NCBI GenBank assembly: GCA_013396655.1
Contig: WBMV01007500.1
Span: 248,001 to 312,000 of the forward strand
DNA length: 64,000 bases
Source of the DNA: Campylorhamphus procurvoides
Taxonomy: Eukaryota; Chordata; Aves; Passeriformes; Dendrocolaptidae
Reading direction: 5' to 3'
Shown here: positions 37,317 to 50,828 of the stretch, piece after piece
How positions within the stretch are numbered: the stretch's first letter is position 1
Layout: every line of letters begins with the position of its first letter
The notes under the pieces: generated by a model
The model's database searches: none
Told to the model about the DNA's origin: nothing
Seen by the model: only the letters and a program-made list of their open reading frames with translations
Made by a program: the position numbers and the translations under genes

Positions 37317-40300
37317 CACAATTGGGGGGAAAGTGTATGTATAATATAAACACATCACAGTGGAAATGGATTTTCCACCTAATGATGGTAATTTCCTAAT
37401 ACAAGCAGGTGACAAAGCAAGCTGGCAAATCTTTGCAATAGGCAATAAGGTAAGGCAGACTTTTTTGCTCTCAGGATGAAAGTTTTTTACTGGAACAGAA
37501 GACAGCCCCTTTGGACCCTTTGATGACATAGCATATATTACAGGAAATTTGTTTAGTGTTTTCATTCACCAAAAACAAGTACACAAAGCAACACCAAGTC
37601 AAATTTGTGCCAGAATTCTGAAATGCAGTGGCTCTTCCCTGCTCCATTCTGCTTCTGTGTGCACAGGAGCAGCAACATCCAAGAGAGAGATGGGAGTAGA
37701 CAAACTAAAAACTGAAACTTCTCAAATTCCTCTGGAAGATTAGACAGAGCCTACCTGCAAGAGCTTTGCCATGCCATCTGACCTGGAAATACTTGCCCTT
37801 CAGTTGCCAAACCAGTGGTTTGGAGTGGGTTGTGACCATGTGTATGGTGAATAACACAGCACCATCCAAAGGTGTCCAGGGCACTCATATGGTGACAACG
37901 TGGCTTAATGAAAGCAGCTCACAGGGAATTCAGCTGTACACCATAAATCTTTTAGAACATTCTAAAGGCAGATAGAAGATATTTTCTGCTCTATTACAGA
38001 TCTGCCATTATTTCTAGAATGTGAAGTGACAGAGCAAAAGAGCTGAGAATCTCCAGGACTGATTTTAAATTAGCTAGCTGAGATTCTGGAGAGAGTGTAG
38101 CTGTGGCAACACGAGCTCCTCTTGGTTAAAGATGCCAGGAGCTGGGCACAGCAGGGAATCTCAGCTCCATCCTGCCAAGATAACATCATGCAGTGCAGCT
38201 ACTGGATGGCTGTGGTACTCATCCCAAGGAGGCTGAGCAACCACCTGACCTCAGCTGAGCTCTGTGGTGCAAGTGAAAGCACCATGGGCTAGCCCAGTGC
38301 AGTATTGGTTTTGGTGTGGATGATCTCCCTGGTGAGGAATGATGAGCAGGTGGCTGGACAGATCTCTTCAGATCCACTGCTGATACTGGAGACAGGGAGT
38401 AGGTTTATGCAGTGGCCCAAAGATTCCTACTTTCATTGTATAAATGTGATATTTCTCACAGGAAGAAGATGGAGCAGATCTTAATTTCCAACCTTAGCAT
38501 GGGCCCATCCAAGACTGGGAGTGCTAAAGCATTGCTTGTAGGATGTTCAGGCCTGAGTCTGGGTTCACACGGGATAGCTAAAAATTTAGGTAAGCAAGGA
38601 TGGGTAGACAGGATAATTTAGGAGACCCTTATGAATTCTCTCCCTCCGAAGTGACAGATTTAAGAAAGTGAGCAACTGAAGAGCTTTCCAGTTTTAGAAC
38701 TGATCTCTTAAGCAACCACTAAGTCATTTTATTAAGTGAGAACCTGCTATGTTATAATTGCACTGATAATGTGACATTATGAGATTTTTGAAAACCTGCC
38801 TTAATCTGTGACAGGAGAAAAAACAAGAGAACCTATGCCATGAACCCTTCTATCTCTGTGTTCAGACACTGCTGCTGCTCCCTCTCTTTTTTACATTTCC
38901 TCTTCAGTGTCTGTTTTTCCAGCTTTTTCTCAGATCTGCTAGGCACCCGCAGCCGCATTATTTGGACTGAAAAATGTGTTTCTGTTTTCCACAAAGCATT
39001 TGAGGTGCATCAGTATCAGAGGTACTGCAACATTAGACAATAGGATTTTTACGAAAACAGATCAAGTATCTTATTTTCTTCAGGGTTTAGTGTATGTTGA
39101 AATGTATAATGGTATTGCCAAGGTTTCGTGTTTTAATTAAAAAATGAAATCATTCCAAACACATTTCTCTTTTTTTCTGATGTCGTTCTCTATTTGGCTT
39201 TTCAGCAGGTCTTAGCCTTTTATTGTACTACATACATTTAATTCTCCTTTATTTCTCACTTACAGGTGGACTTTGACATGCTACCATTATTAGTAAAGTA
39301 CATAGACTGTAGGGCTTAACCAGAAATCAGTCAAAAGAGATTTACTTAACTTTTTGTGACATTCTTATATTTCATAACCAAATGACAGGCTTTTGGAAAC
39401 TTGGGAATCTCTTTTGGGGCAAATAATGTAACTGAGAAGTTTCTCTCTGCTTATTCTCAGCAGAGGATTAATGAATGGCAAAGATCTCTCATTTTTGTTC
39501 TTTCAACTCAACCTTGGAGTTCTAAATTTATGACATAAACAGATTTTACTGGCATAGCTTTTGGCTTTGCAGAAAACACAGCCAGAAACAAAGCTGAAAT
39601 AGGTGCACAGTAAGTATTTAGTTCCAAGTGGTAAAAAAAGCACACACATGCAGCTTTCCAGTTCCGATTCTCCAGCCCAGATGAGCACAGAGGAATGTGG
39701 GTGGAACTTGCCCTTCTGCCAAGGGTATTACCTAAGCCCTATTTTGATGAGGATTTAAGTGGTGCATAGGCCTTGTGCTGCATGGGGGTGAAATGGAAAA
39801 TCACAGAAGCCTCTCTAGACTTTCCTTCAAAGCAACACGTGTTGATTTCTAGGATTGGGAGGCAGAAAATAAACTGCACCTCTGCCCCAAAAGGGAAGCA
39901 GCTGAGCGATCCCAGGATTACTTTGTACCCCTGTGATCATCATGTTGATGGGATTGCTGCAAATGCACCTTACTCGATCCTATTGTCTCAGAGAGGGTCT
40001 CCAAATAAAAGAAACTCAGTTTTGCTTTTTCTCAGCAGTCGTAGCCTAAAATGGTGTGTCTGTGTTTTAGTGTAATTCTTAATGAATCCCAGAAACTGTT
40101 TTCATGCTACTTTGCAAAAAGATTAGAAGAGAACGTCTGAAGGGGATAATGTGAGCATGGGAGGATTATATTTTAATAAAATTAATCCCACCTATAAAGG
40201 AGGCCTGTAACAGTGTCCATCTCAACAAATCCAATTTAACTCTCTGAGAAGCAGTGTTAAATTTGTTCTATGCATTTGGGTAAGAGGGAGAGCAAAAAAC

Positions 40301-40744
40301 CAGAAAAATCCTTCTAACGCTAGGAGAAAAGACTTGGATGATTGAAGATTTGTTAGGACACAAATTACAAAGTGCCTCTCATTTGCCTGAAAAAAAGGAT
40401 GTTAAATCCTGAAGTTTTAAACAAAAGCTGTCGCTGATCATCCTAGATAGGCACAGACAGTGGGGTGGTCGCTGGCACTGCTGATTTAAGTGTTTCCCAG
40501 AGACCAAAGATGAGCTGGGAGGAGCAGGGAGGAAGGAGCAGAGTGGGCATTCTTGCTATGCATTTCCTCCAGAAAAGGAGCGAAAAGGTGGTGAAACCCC
40601 ACTGCTTAAATGCCTCATCAAAAGCCTCGAGTCCTTTGTTTGCACCACAAAAGAAAACACTCTCACCCTAGCAGACCATTAGACATGCAGACAGGTTTTA
40701 GAGCCTTCTCCAGGCTTCAGAATAGATGCTGAGGAGGAAAATAG

Positions 40745-40786
40745 CTCTCTCTCTCTCTCATGCACTCTCTCTCACCCTCTTTTTTC
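40745..40786. repeat. (CT)n-rich polypyrimidine run
   Basis: Seven CT units, a short TGCA interruption, then CTCTCTCTCACCCTC and a T run. This is low-complexity DNA. Confidence 0.8.
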
Positions 40787-40854
40787 TAAAAAATACAAGG
40801 AAACGTTGTTTCTTGCCAAGGAAGGAGGTTAGTCAGCTGAAAATGAAGCTCTCC

Positions 40855-41110
40855 AGGCTGCGCCCTCACATGTTGCTGCTTGTGCAGCCCCAGCACCTGC
40901 GGTCCCAGCCCAGGGGCTGCCGGAGGGCAGTGGCCCTTGGCCACCCTCTCCAGACCCATAGACCTTTTGGGACCTGCCCTGCAGGCTGGGCTGGCAGTGG
41001 CTGGGCACACAGCTAGCCCTCCTCATGGCTGGCAGGGCAAGGCATGGGGCTGGCCCAGGTTTTCAGCGCCACACGCTTCAGCTGCCCGTGCATCTCTTCC
41101 AGCCCCATGA
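40855..41110. other. GC-rich noncoding block
   Basis: A locally GC-rich stretch with many CAGCC, GGCTGGC and CAGGCTG words in an otherwise AT-rich region. CpG dinucleotides are few, so it is not a classic CpG island. No exon with splice sites and a domain was found on either strand. Origin unknown. Confidence 0.4.
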
Positions 41111-42000
41111 GTTACATTTGACTGCCCCAAAAGAGTCAACCTGCCTAAGGAATGGGGCCCATGGGTCTGTCCTGTAGGTCCAGCTGTGTCCCAAAGAACT
41201 TAGGATCTGCTCCCTGAAGGATCTGGAGGTGTTTGCTCTTGCACTGAAGTCCCAGAGAGCCTTTCTCCTACCAGTGAGTAAGTGGTAGCCAGTAAGTGTG
41301 TCACCTGTAGAAAACACACACACATAACCTATGCCAAAGCCTTTAACAGAACATTTGTGCTATTGAAAGAAAACCCTGTCCCAAGGGTGTGCCAATACAT
41401 CACCCCTCCCTGGCACATGAGGCATTAGCCCTGTGCAGTGAGGGAAACATATTTCATGAGAAGAAAACATCCCTGACACAACTGGGTAACCACAGCTTGA
41501 CAGACACACAGCTCCCATTATGCTGTCCATTGGAATTGAGATCAATTTTGATGTCATAAAGAACCAACTATTGTGCAGGGAAAAAAAATCTCAGCTCCAA
41601 TACTTTAATTCAGAGTCACATCTTTCACAGGGATAACAAAGCTGAGAATGATTAAAAGCTGACACGAATAAATCAGTCCAAGGTAAGCATAGACGTTCTG
41701 CAACCTGTTCTTTCTATCATTGACCATATAGAGTTTATCTTTAGAGATAATGACTATTTGTCTAGGTATATTAAATGAAGAAAAGTAAACTTACTGTAGT
41801 CTTACTACCAAATTGATCCTCTCATAATCAAAATACCTATTTCCATGCCCCATTTAGGGTAAACGCACATCTTCCAGAGACTGGCTCCAGTGATGGAGCT
41901 TTTTGCACTAAAATGGTTTAAAAACTGAAGGATTGTGTCCAGAGTCATGGACCCCCATCACTGATTTTAGCTGCTCATGTTCTCTTACGTGTAGGTGAAC

Positions 42001-42068
42001 ACAGTGGTGCCAAGTTAACGCTGGACTCAGTGATCTCAGAGGTCTTTTCCAACCCTAACAATCCTATG
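42001..42068 (+). mobile_element. CR1 LINE 3'-terminal fragment
   Basis: The order GTGGTGCCAAGTTAACGCTG, then ACTCAGTGATCTCAGAGGTC, TTTTCCAACCCTAAC and AATCCTATGAG follows the CR1 3' terminus. The tail is close to that of the CR1 copy at 61471 (GATCTCAGAGGTCTTTTCCA is shared), so both probably belong to the same subfamily. It is strongly 5'-truncated and noncoding. Confidence 0.82.
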
Positions 42069-45000
42069 AGTCCATGTAGTATGTTTATTCTTCTAAGAGC
42101 ATTTTAGATAGCTTTATGTCTCCTCATTCTTGCTGTCTGGGCTGTGTACCATGGGTAACATGCAATTCTTTAGTCTCAACTTTTCCTCCTGCTTCTCTGT
42201 CCAGGTCTTTAGCTGAATTTTAGCATCTGAGTAGAACGGCTGCCAAACCATGTGGATTTGGTGATAAGATTGATGATATTTTGAGACCAATTAGTGTAAA
42301 ATACTGATGATAATATATGCATTTGTGAAAGACTGTTACTTGAACCTAACCTTACATATCAAGGGAGGGCTCTTGTTCTAGCAGGCAAAATTGAGTTGGT
42401 TATTAATAATGCAAGGATGGTTACTGAGGGAAATGCTTAGCTCATATGAGTGATCCTTATTAGGAGAGACTGGAAAAGAAAAATTCAGATGGGGTAAGTG
42501 CAGCTTAGTGCTTCTGCTTAAAGCATTACCATTGCAAACAGAAATCTCCCAGATTTATATCTGTCTTATGTTTGCCTGTGGCCACACCGCTTAGGTCTGA
42601 GTTCTCACCAGATCTTACCAGGTAAGCACAATTCAGCAAGGAGAGAACTTAGGAGTGACAAGAAATGATCCTTCTGCTTTTTTCCAGTGGCAGTTTTTAT
42701 ATTATAGCATTACTAACTCTATGGATTACTTTGGCAGCAAAGGCACTGAGGTGCAGGTGATGCCAAATGAGTTCCTAATTCTATATTATTATTGTTATTA
42801 ATATTGTTGGGGTTTGCTGTGGCTATTATGGACAATCCCAAGACACTTTTTCATAGCAGACATTGGCCTTCAGTAGACAGATGAGCCTCTGCTGATACAG
42901 ATGCTATGTAGAAAGGGGGTCATTCTGTCCTTGTACCCCTCGGGGGGCACAGAGCAGAAGATGCAGCCCTGCAGTGGAAGGTGTGCATTTGTGCATTCAG
43001 GACTAAGGGGGAAAAACAACCATTGGCCTTGAGATAAGCCTTTGAATGAAGGCTAACAAAACAAGTGGATAAATGTTTCAGACACAAATCAAAGTAAACA
43101 GCACAATAACAGTCATACCTGCCAGCATTGCAAGCACTTTTTAATTTCACAGTCATCAGATACTAGGACTGTGCTTGAGTTTCTTTAGTCAACCCAAAAG
43201 TATGGGTATGTCTGTATGTGTGTTCTAATCAACAGTATGTTGTCCTTGCAAAGAAGGATCTCCAAATGATTTTCAGTGTATTTTAACCGCTCAAGTTACT
43301 TAAACCAATGCCACTTATTTTATACCCTTTGATTTAGATAAGTCTCAAATTTAAAAGTTTTATCCCATGCTTAGAGAACTTACTGAGTTTCAGCACTGAT
43401 TTGGTTTGAATGGGGGTAAGCCCTAAATGCAACTGTGCTCATTGTAGCCCTGTTAGACACGAAGGGCACTTTGGGTCAAAGTGGGAGTACAAAACTGCAA
43501 CCTAGAAAATGGAAACCCACAGTTTTCTGCCCCCAACTATGTTTTCTTGCCAGGGTACAGAGAACAGACATTTTGTATAGTTGTGTGACAGCATAAGGTG
43601 TTTTGTAAGGTATTTTGAATGTAGGATGTGGCACACAATTCAGAGGAAAATTTTAACTTTGAGTTGATAGAGTTAGTTAGAACCTCTTAGAACAAATATT
43701 CATAATTCTTATAGAAAAAGATATAATAAGTCAGGTTCCAGAAAATTATTTATTTATCATCTTCTCTGTCCTTCCACCTCTAAAAAGAGATATACTGACA
43801 ATAATGTGCTACCATCTGAAAACTATTTGTTTGTAGCTCAATGGCACCAAGTAAAATAAATGTGCAGCATTTTTAGAAATTACATGTTAGTTTAAATGTA
43901 TCTGAGGTTCAGAAATATTTTTAATCATACAGTTTGCTTGGATCCTTTTAATGACCAATAAACTTTATTATTGTGCTTGTGATGCCTTAAAATTGTTCCA
44001 GTTTTCAAATGGCCAATGTGTCCCTTGAGCAGGTGGAACACAGAAACTTCAAAAGGTGAATGAGAGTTCAGTTTATAATTCCAGTATCCCTCCTTTGCAT
44101 TCAGATTCTCAGGATTAATATTCTAAAAGCCTCCTAACCAGTAAGGAGCTACCCCATGAGGTTTAGCATTCTCAAAGCCAGACCATATGCTTCTCTGGAA
44201 AAGCAATATTTCCAGCCAGCTTGTGGAGGGAGGAGCAGACAGCTCAGACTGAAAAGGCACTTTCATGTCACCTATAAAGCCAGGTATCCCTTTATGACTG
44301 TTACATAGAGGTTTTCTCAAAAAAGGTTTCTTGGGTTATTTTTAGTGGCACAGAAATGTGCTGTCATAAAATTTCATCTCACTTTTGCTGGTGTAATGCA
44401 GAAATAATACCACTGACATCAGGAGGGTCACTCTACCTCTACATATGAAAAAAAAAATTGCCCAGTCATGAAAATGTTTATTTCTTTTTCCTCTGTGTAC
44501 AGGTGATATGTGAATCAGCCATTTCTACTGTCGTGAAGTAAATTACCACCATTGCTTATCTTGTGGTAACTTATTCCTGTAGCAAAACTCTGAAAAACAT
44601 TGAAACAAGCTGTTGGAATTGGGGTTATTATTTTTGAGATGCTACTGAAAGGGGAAATGAGTGTTTATGCTTTAAAATTTTGTCAGGTTCTGCTCTTGTG
44701 TGCTGGTCATCCTCAAAGCACTTCCCTCTGGGCTTTTCATTGTCAGAAAGATGAAAACAAACTGAATCCTTAACTGTTGCTTTATACTTTGCATCCTCCT
44801 CACTAACTTACTGTCCATTCCTCAGCAAAGTGTCCTCTCATATAGGCACGAGAAGGAACAAATGTTTCTGATTCCTTCCCTCTTCCTTCCTCCTTCCCTC
44901 AAGGCTAATTTGTAATATTTGTTTTCCCTGTCCTCTATTTACATCATCTCCCACTTCATTATTTGCAAATGTTAACACTATATAATTTTTCTTCAAAACA

Positions 45001-48000
45001 TCAGTGTAGATGTTATGTGACCTAAGACAGGCAATGGTCCTTGGCTTTATTTTTGCAAATATAGATTTCAGCTGTCTTGGTATTCTGGGGCTTGTGTTAC
45101 TCAAGGTCTAATCTGTCTGGACTCCTGCATATTAATGCTCTTGACCTTCCTAAGGGTGTTGGACTAATGGTGTAACCACATAGTGGTTTTGGGATGCATC
45201 CTTTGTGCTGGAGATACTATGGAGCACTGTAAGCCCAGTGTTAAGCCCAGTTTGCCATTTCCTGGTGTTGGGCAGAGCATCAAGCCCAGAACTGCAGCAG
45301 CCACAGCCCCCCAGCATCCACCCTACAGCCAGTTAGCTCGGGCTCTCAGCATGACTTGTGCAGACTTAGCTCGACAGGATTAAGAGGAGTTTAGGAATCA
45401 ATTCATTTTTTCATATTTTCATGACATTTTACTTTTGATTCAGTTCTCCAACCCAAATGAAGCTCAGTTTACATTTAAATTATTGAGTCTAAGCTTGTCT
45501 GTCTCCTGGCTCACTCCCTTAAACCTGCCAGACCGTAGAGCTCCATTCATTGAGATAAATTCAGGTTTATATGTGCTAAGTGTGTGTCTTTTGGGAGTGG
45601 ATGGAAGTAAAAGGTCATTGCAAAAAAGGAACTTCTCTTTCCCCCATAACAGCTTCTTGTGCCAGCTGAGAGCCAGAATTGTCTGCTGATCCCAGGGTCT
45701 TGCCTGCCCAGACAAGGTGGGGAGAAACAGCTCTTGAGACCCAAATTCAGCTCTCCCCATCCCCACACTTTTCTCAGTGTCATCCTGGGAATAGTTGCAC
45801 TTAATGCTGCTCAGCTGACAGGAACTGAATAAATGAAAACTTCATTTACCTCTGGAGTTCTCCATCTCTCTGCGTTGTGGAAGAGATTTCCCAGTGCCAA
45901 GGGGGTAGCGACACCCTAATTGTTGTTTCAACCCTGCTGGCCTCCCAGAAAATAAAAAGAGAACTTCTCAAGCAGGGTCCCACATCACCTTAATGGTCAT
46001 GGAAATCACTGTCCCCACTGACCTCACTCTTCCTTTTCTTGTCCCCTGCAACCAATGCCAGAGTAGACACAGCAGTGACCGACCTTAAACCGTGGCTCAA
46101 AATAAAGTGCAAAAATTGTTGTCCAGGACTCGCTCAGAATATTAAAATCACATTCACATCCATCCTCCACAGTCATTCTCCAATTCTCTAATTAAAACTC
46201 CATTTCCTAGACTCTGAGGAATACCAGCATGTTTGATTCTTGGAGGTGAAAATATTAAAAGTAAAATAAATAGTAGATAAATAATCAGGCTGCAATACCT
46301 CATACAATATTCCCCCTGTCACAGAAGAAGTATGCAGTTTATATTTGTCAAGAGGCTGAAAACTGTGGAAAAAGAACTGAAACTGAAATATCTTCTCTCA
46401 GACATTGTTCTCATTATACAAACAATCTGCAGCAGAGGAAGACACACCGGAGGAGGCTCAGTCTGCTACTGAGCTGCAAAATTCCTAAGTCAAGGTACTC
46501 CTCATCTGCTGAGTGCACGGCTTGCCCACTGGCTCTGTGGTTTTTATTTAGGTTATTTGTGTTGATTTATGTATCTTCCAAAACCAAGTGACATCTGAAT
46601 TTTCACAATGGTACCTTGAATTATCTCTAGTTATTAAAACCATTTTGTTTTCATATTATTCTTTTTCCCCCTTACCACAACTTATCCTATTTGTGTAAGG
46701 CTCAGATGTTTTTAACTGCCTTTAAATGATTCCAAATGCAGAGCTTGAGTTTTAAGACAGCGTCAGATCAAGGGGAGACAACAGAACATCTGCTCAAGTA
46801 CGATCTAGGTTTTCTCTGCACTGAGTAAAGAAGATTCCAAGGAGCTGCCAGCTGAAAGAGGTGGGAGATGAGAAAGGTACCTGTGAAACCAGGACTGGTG
46901 ACACCACGTCTAATTAGCCATTAGAGTGGACATGCAGAGTGGAAGAGTTAGAGCTGAGAAGCCAACGTGCACTGTACAGATTTCAGGGTTTATAGAGCGT
47001 GGTGCAAGCAGGCCAGGAGAGCCCTGATATTTCTGGACCCATTTCTGCAGTCTTCATTCCACTCATTGTTTATGAGGCACCACTGCTAGAAGGGCCTGCC
47101 TGGGCGTGCTGTGCAGAAGGTGCTGAGGGCAGCTCCTTCATTATCAGATGAGCTGTTTGCACCATCCTTTCTGCACAGTCCCAGGCCTAGACAAATTTCA
47201 ACAGGGTAGTGGAATTTAGGAAGGAGACCCTTTGCTTTGCTGCTCTGAGCAGAAGTTTTGGGAGGACCAGAAACTGATGAACTGGATGGGTTGGCATCCC
47301 AGTTTCTATGCTCAAAACAACACAAGAAACAGTAAGATCTAATGAGACAGACCTGAGGACAGGGTCTGTTAATAATGCAGACTTTTGGAATGTCTTCATT
47401 ACTTTGACAACCAGGGTCCATATATTTTAAACATTTTAAAATGCACTCGATATTTTCTGTTATTTTTAATAGCCCTAATAAACATTTACAAGCCTGTGCT
47501 TTATGACATATTGTTAGCGTGACATAATTTCCTAATCAACACTTGTTTGGAAAGGTTCTGGCACTTGACTTTGGTTTGCCCCATCAATCTTACTGGTTTA
47601 CAGAACAATAAAAACCAGCATCACAATCAAAATGATAGAAACAATGACCTATGTCTTTGCAGCATTTGACGTGTATTATGCTTTTGTGAATGACACCAAA
47701 TCTACAGTTTCATCTTGAATGGAAGAAACAAAGCAAAAGGATGATCAGTCAGGGCTTGATTAAGAAAGTCATGTGTTAGCCAGGTTTTTTCAGCCTAAAA
47801 ACAGTCATGAAATTGCTCATGGAGATAAGAATAAAAAAGTCCTGTGTATGCAAAAATAAAATCACTGTATGTTCAGCCTAGGGTAGAATCAAGGTGAGCA
47901 CAGGTTAAAAGCTTTAACATAGACTCTGTCAAATGGGAAACTGTTCTTTCACATTTTCTTTTGGTTTTGTCATTTCATTCATCATGAAAAAAATACAATT

Positions 48001-48639
48001 TGCTGCATCACATACAATGCCCAGCTCAACAACAGTACATTAGGACACTTGGATTTTGCTGGCAACATTCTTTTTCCTAGAGGATAGCTCAATTAGCATG
48101 CAAGCAAAGATAGGAGGAGTACTCAACATCAAAAAGATTGAGTTCAAAAACACTTAGGAAAAACACCTAGCAAGAATTTCAGCAGTTCCAAATCAAGTAT
48201 TATCTTAAAAGGCAAAGGAACAAAAGAAGTAATTCAGTTTGCATATCTGCTCTGGGCAGCGACCCAAAAGTATGAGCGTGGTTGTACTGGAGCTGTGGAG
48301 CCCAGGATCCTGTTCCTGGTGCTTGCCAGGAGCGTGTGGAGGTGCTGGGCTCAAAGGTGGAAGCTTTCCTGCAGCATATTTTCTGGCTTTCTTTTGGAGA
48401 CTTGGGTTCGTGTCCTGCTCTTGCCATCAGAATTGAACAGATGTAATCCCTCCTACTGGTGGCAGTTCTTTAGGTACATGCGAAGGTCAGTGATCAAAAG
48501 CAGATGTCTGGGGAAGAGGACAAAAACGGAACAAGCATATGATGAGACTTTTCCAAATGCTCTCCCAGCAATTTGAGGGAGAGTCTGGAAGACAACATGA
48601 GTGGGGAGGCTCTCACATTCCCTCTGTGAAAGCTGGAGG
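42069..48639. other. noncoding sequence, mostly unique
   Basis: No gene or mobile element was recognised. It includes a CT-rich run at 44877-44901, an A10 run at 44448-44457 and a possible conserved block at about 47430-47680. The 111-codon frame on the - strand at 47086-47421 has no recognisable motif. Confidence 0.55.
47430..47680. promoter_or_regulatory. candidate conserved noncoding element
   Basis: A repeat-free AT-rich segment with words such as CCCTAATAAACATTTACAAG, TGTTAGCGTGACATAATTTC and ACAATAAAAACCAGCATC. It contains forkhead-like TAAACA and CREB/AP-1-like GTGACATAA strings. The call rests on appearance only. Confidence 0.2.
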
Positions 48640-50828
48640 CCCTTCTCAGTGCCTGCACAGGAATGCACCCAGCCTGGGAGCAAGCAAGGAGAGTTAGCAG
48701 GTGGTGCAGCTGTAGACCTGTGACCTCACTGGGATTACAGGGGCATGGTGGCATAGCTCATGGGATGGGAATGCTGCAGGAAATGGGGACAGGCTTTTCA
48801 GGAAAGGCAGGCTGAGAAGGCAAACAGGAGGGGTTACACTCTATGCAAAGACGTGGCTAAAGTGCATGGAGCTTTGTCTTGGAGTCAGTGAAGAACCAGG
48901 TGAGGCCTTATGATTAAGAACCAGAGGAGAGACCAACCCAGGTGATACTGTGGTAAGTGTGCTACAGACTGCCTGACTGAGAAGAGGAAAGAAATTGAGC
49001 TTTCTTTAGACATCCAGAAAACTCTTGTGGGTACTCAGCCACACTAATGTCTGCTGGAAGGACAGCAAGGCTGTGGCAAGCAGCCCAGGAGATTTCTGGA
49101 GCAGGACAATGACAATTTCTTGAGACAGGTTATAAAGCAGCTGCTTAGAGAAGGTGGTGTCCTGGACCTCATACTCACTTGCTAGTCACCCACATAAAGA
49201 TGAGCTGATTTGAGTTAAAAATCCTGAGAGGAGATAGACAGAAGGATCCTAACCCTGGACTTCAGAAGAGTAAGTTTTGAATTATTCAGGGTCCTACTCA
49301 GTAGAATCCCAGAGGAGACTACCTTAGAGGGCAAAGGGACCCAGGTCAACTGTTCATCTTTTAGCAGAACTTCCTCAAATGCAACAAAGGTCCATTTCAA
49401 TAAGTGGAAAGTTGAACAAGTATGACAGAAGGTAGCTTGGGTGTTTGGAGAACTCCCAAGTGAGCTCAAATGCAAAAAGAAAGTACAAAAAAGGAAAGCT
49501 CACCAGGAAGATTCTGGAGACTTCTCTTGAATACAGAGAAAGGAGTTAGGAAAACCAAAACTCAGCTGGAGTTTAAAGTAGTGAGGGATGTGAAGGGAAA
49601 AGAATAAGCACTTCCACAATGATGCTGTTGTAGAAAAGCATAAACAAAGCTGAGCAAGATGGGGGCCTGGTGCTTAATGAAGGAAGAGACATGATAAAGG
49701 ATATGGAACAGTCTGAGATATTCAAAGTTCTTTTATTCTCCTTTTCTTTCGTTAAGTCTTCCCTCTGACAGTCCAGTTCCCACTGCCTAATTACGGAGCC
49801 CTAGAGCCAATTGAGCACATACAGGTCTATGGGACCAGATCAGCTGCATCTGAGGATATTGAGAAGAGGCAAACATCATCCCCATCTTTAAAAAGGGCAA
49901 GAAGCACAGGCTGGTCAGCCTCACCTCAGCCCCTGGAAAAGTCAAGAAGCAAATCCTCTAGAGCACTATTTCCAGCCCCAAGAAGGAGAACGTGGTGACT
50001 GGACTAGCCAGAATGTGTTTACCAAGGGCAACTCATGTCTGGCCAACTAATTTTCTGCAATGACATGGCTAGCTGTGTGATAATGGGACAGCAGTGGGTG
50101 TCCTATACTTTCCCTTTACCAGGTTTTTAACTTGGTGTTCCATACTATCCTTGAGGCAAATGAGTAAAATATGGACTGGATAGGTGCACAATAAGGTGGT
50201 AAAAATTTAACTGGACTCTGGGCTTGGGGCTCAGTGACCAGCAGTAAGAAGTCTCAACAGACAGTCAGTTACTAGAGATTATCTCTCAGGGGCAAATACC
50301 TGCAGCAAGAACATCCAGCATCTTTATTCACAACCTGGATGATGCCTGAAGTGGACTCTGAGCAGCTTTGCAGGTAGCACACTAGAGACAGTGAATAAGA
50401 TACAATTTAATAGGTGTACAAGCTAGAACAATGGGCTGAAGGGAACCTCACCAAGTTCAATAAAGGCAAAGTCCTGCATCAAGAATGGAAGAACCTCACA
50501 CAGCAGTACAGGCCGGGAGCCAACTGGTTAGCAGCTGGAGATGAGCTCATCTACAACATATCTCGGGCAGGGACTCTCCTGGAGGTGCACAGTGGAAGGA
50601 CAAGAGGTCACAGACACAGCAGGAAACCTGGGATATTTTCATTTAGTACAGGGAAGAGAATTTTTGCTCTGAAGGTGGTCAGAGCATTCCAGGTTGTGGA
50701 ATCTCCACCTTGGAGACATGTGAGACCCATCTGGACACAGTCATGTACAGTCTTCTCTACCTGGGCCTGCAGGGTGTTGGACTAGATGGTGGTTGTTTCC
50801 AAGCTATGTGATGTTTCTGTATTTCTAA
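48640..50828 (+). mobile_element. CR1 LINE, long, heavily decayed copy
   Basis: The 2.2-kb stretch follows the CR1 ORF2 order from start to end. An endonuclease-like start (GGGATTACAGGGGCATGGTG near 48730) leads to the end of the endonuclease (GGTGTCCTGGACCTCATACT near 49155). The reverse-transcriptase start follows (CTATGGGACCAGATCAGCTG near 49829), then a finger/palm region near 50100-50150 and the thumb. The thumb survives as an open frame at 50414-50785 containing LEQWAEGNLTKFNKGKVLH. The 3' tail GTGTTGGACTAGATGGTGG is at 50774. The catalytic F-A-D-D region near 50367-50380 is destroyed (TTTGCAGGTAGCAC), and stops and deletions shorten it from the ~2.8 kb expected for ORF2. It is an old, dead copy. 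Confidence 0.85.

Larger units (their letters stand above)
35286..42000. other. noncoding sequence with simple repeats
   Basis: No gene was recognised. It holds a direct repeat at 35735-35832, a (GGAGA)6 run, an AT microsatellite at 37247-37316, a CT-rich run at 40745-40786 and a GC-richer block at about 40855-41110. The 96-codon frame at 40726-41016 reads through the CT repeat and the GC-rich block. It has no recognisable domain and looks like a by-product of composition. Confidence 0.55.

Noticed and set aside
40726..41016. 96-codon open frame crossing the CT repeat and GC-rich block
   Set aside because: It starts in a microsatellite and its residues reflect local composition only.
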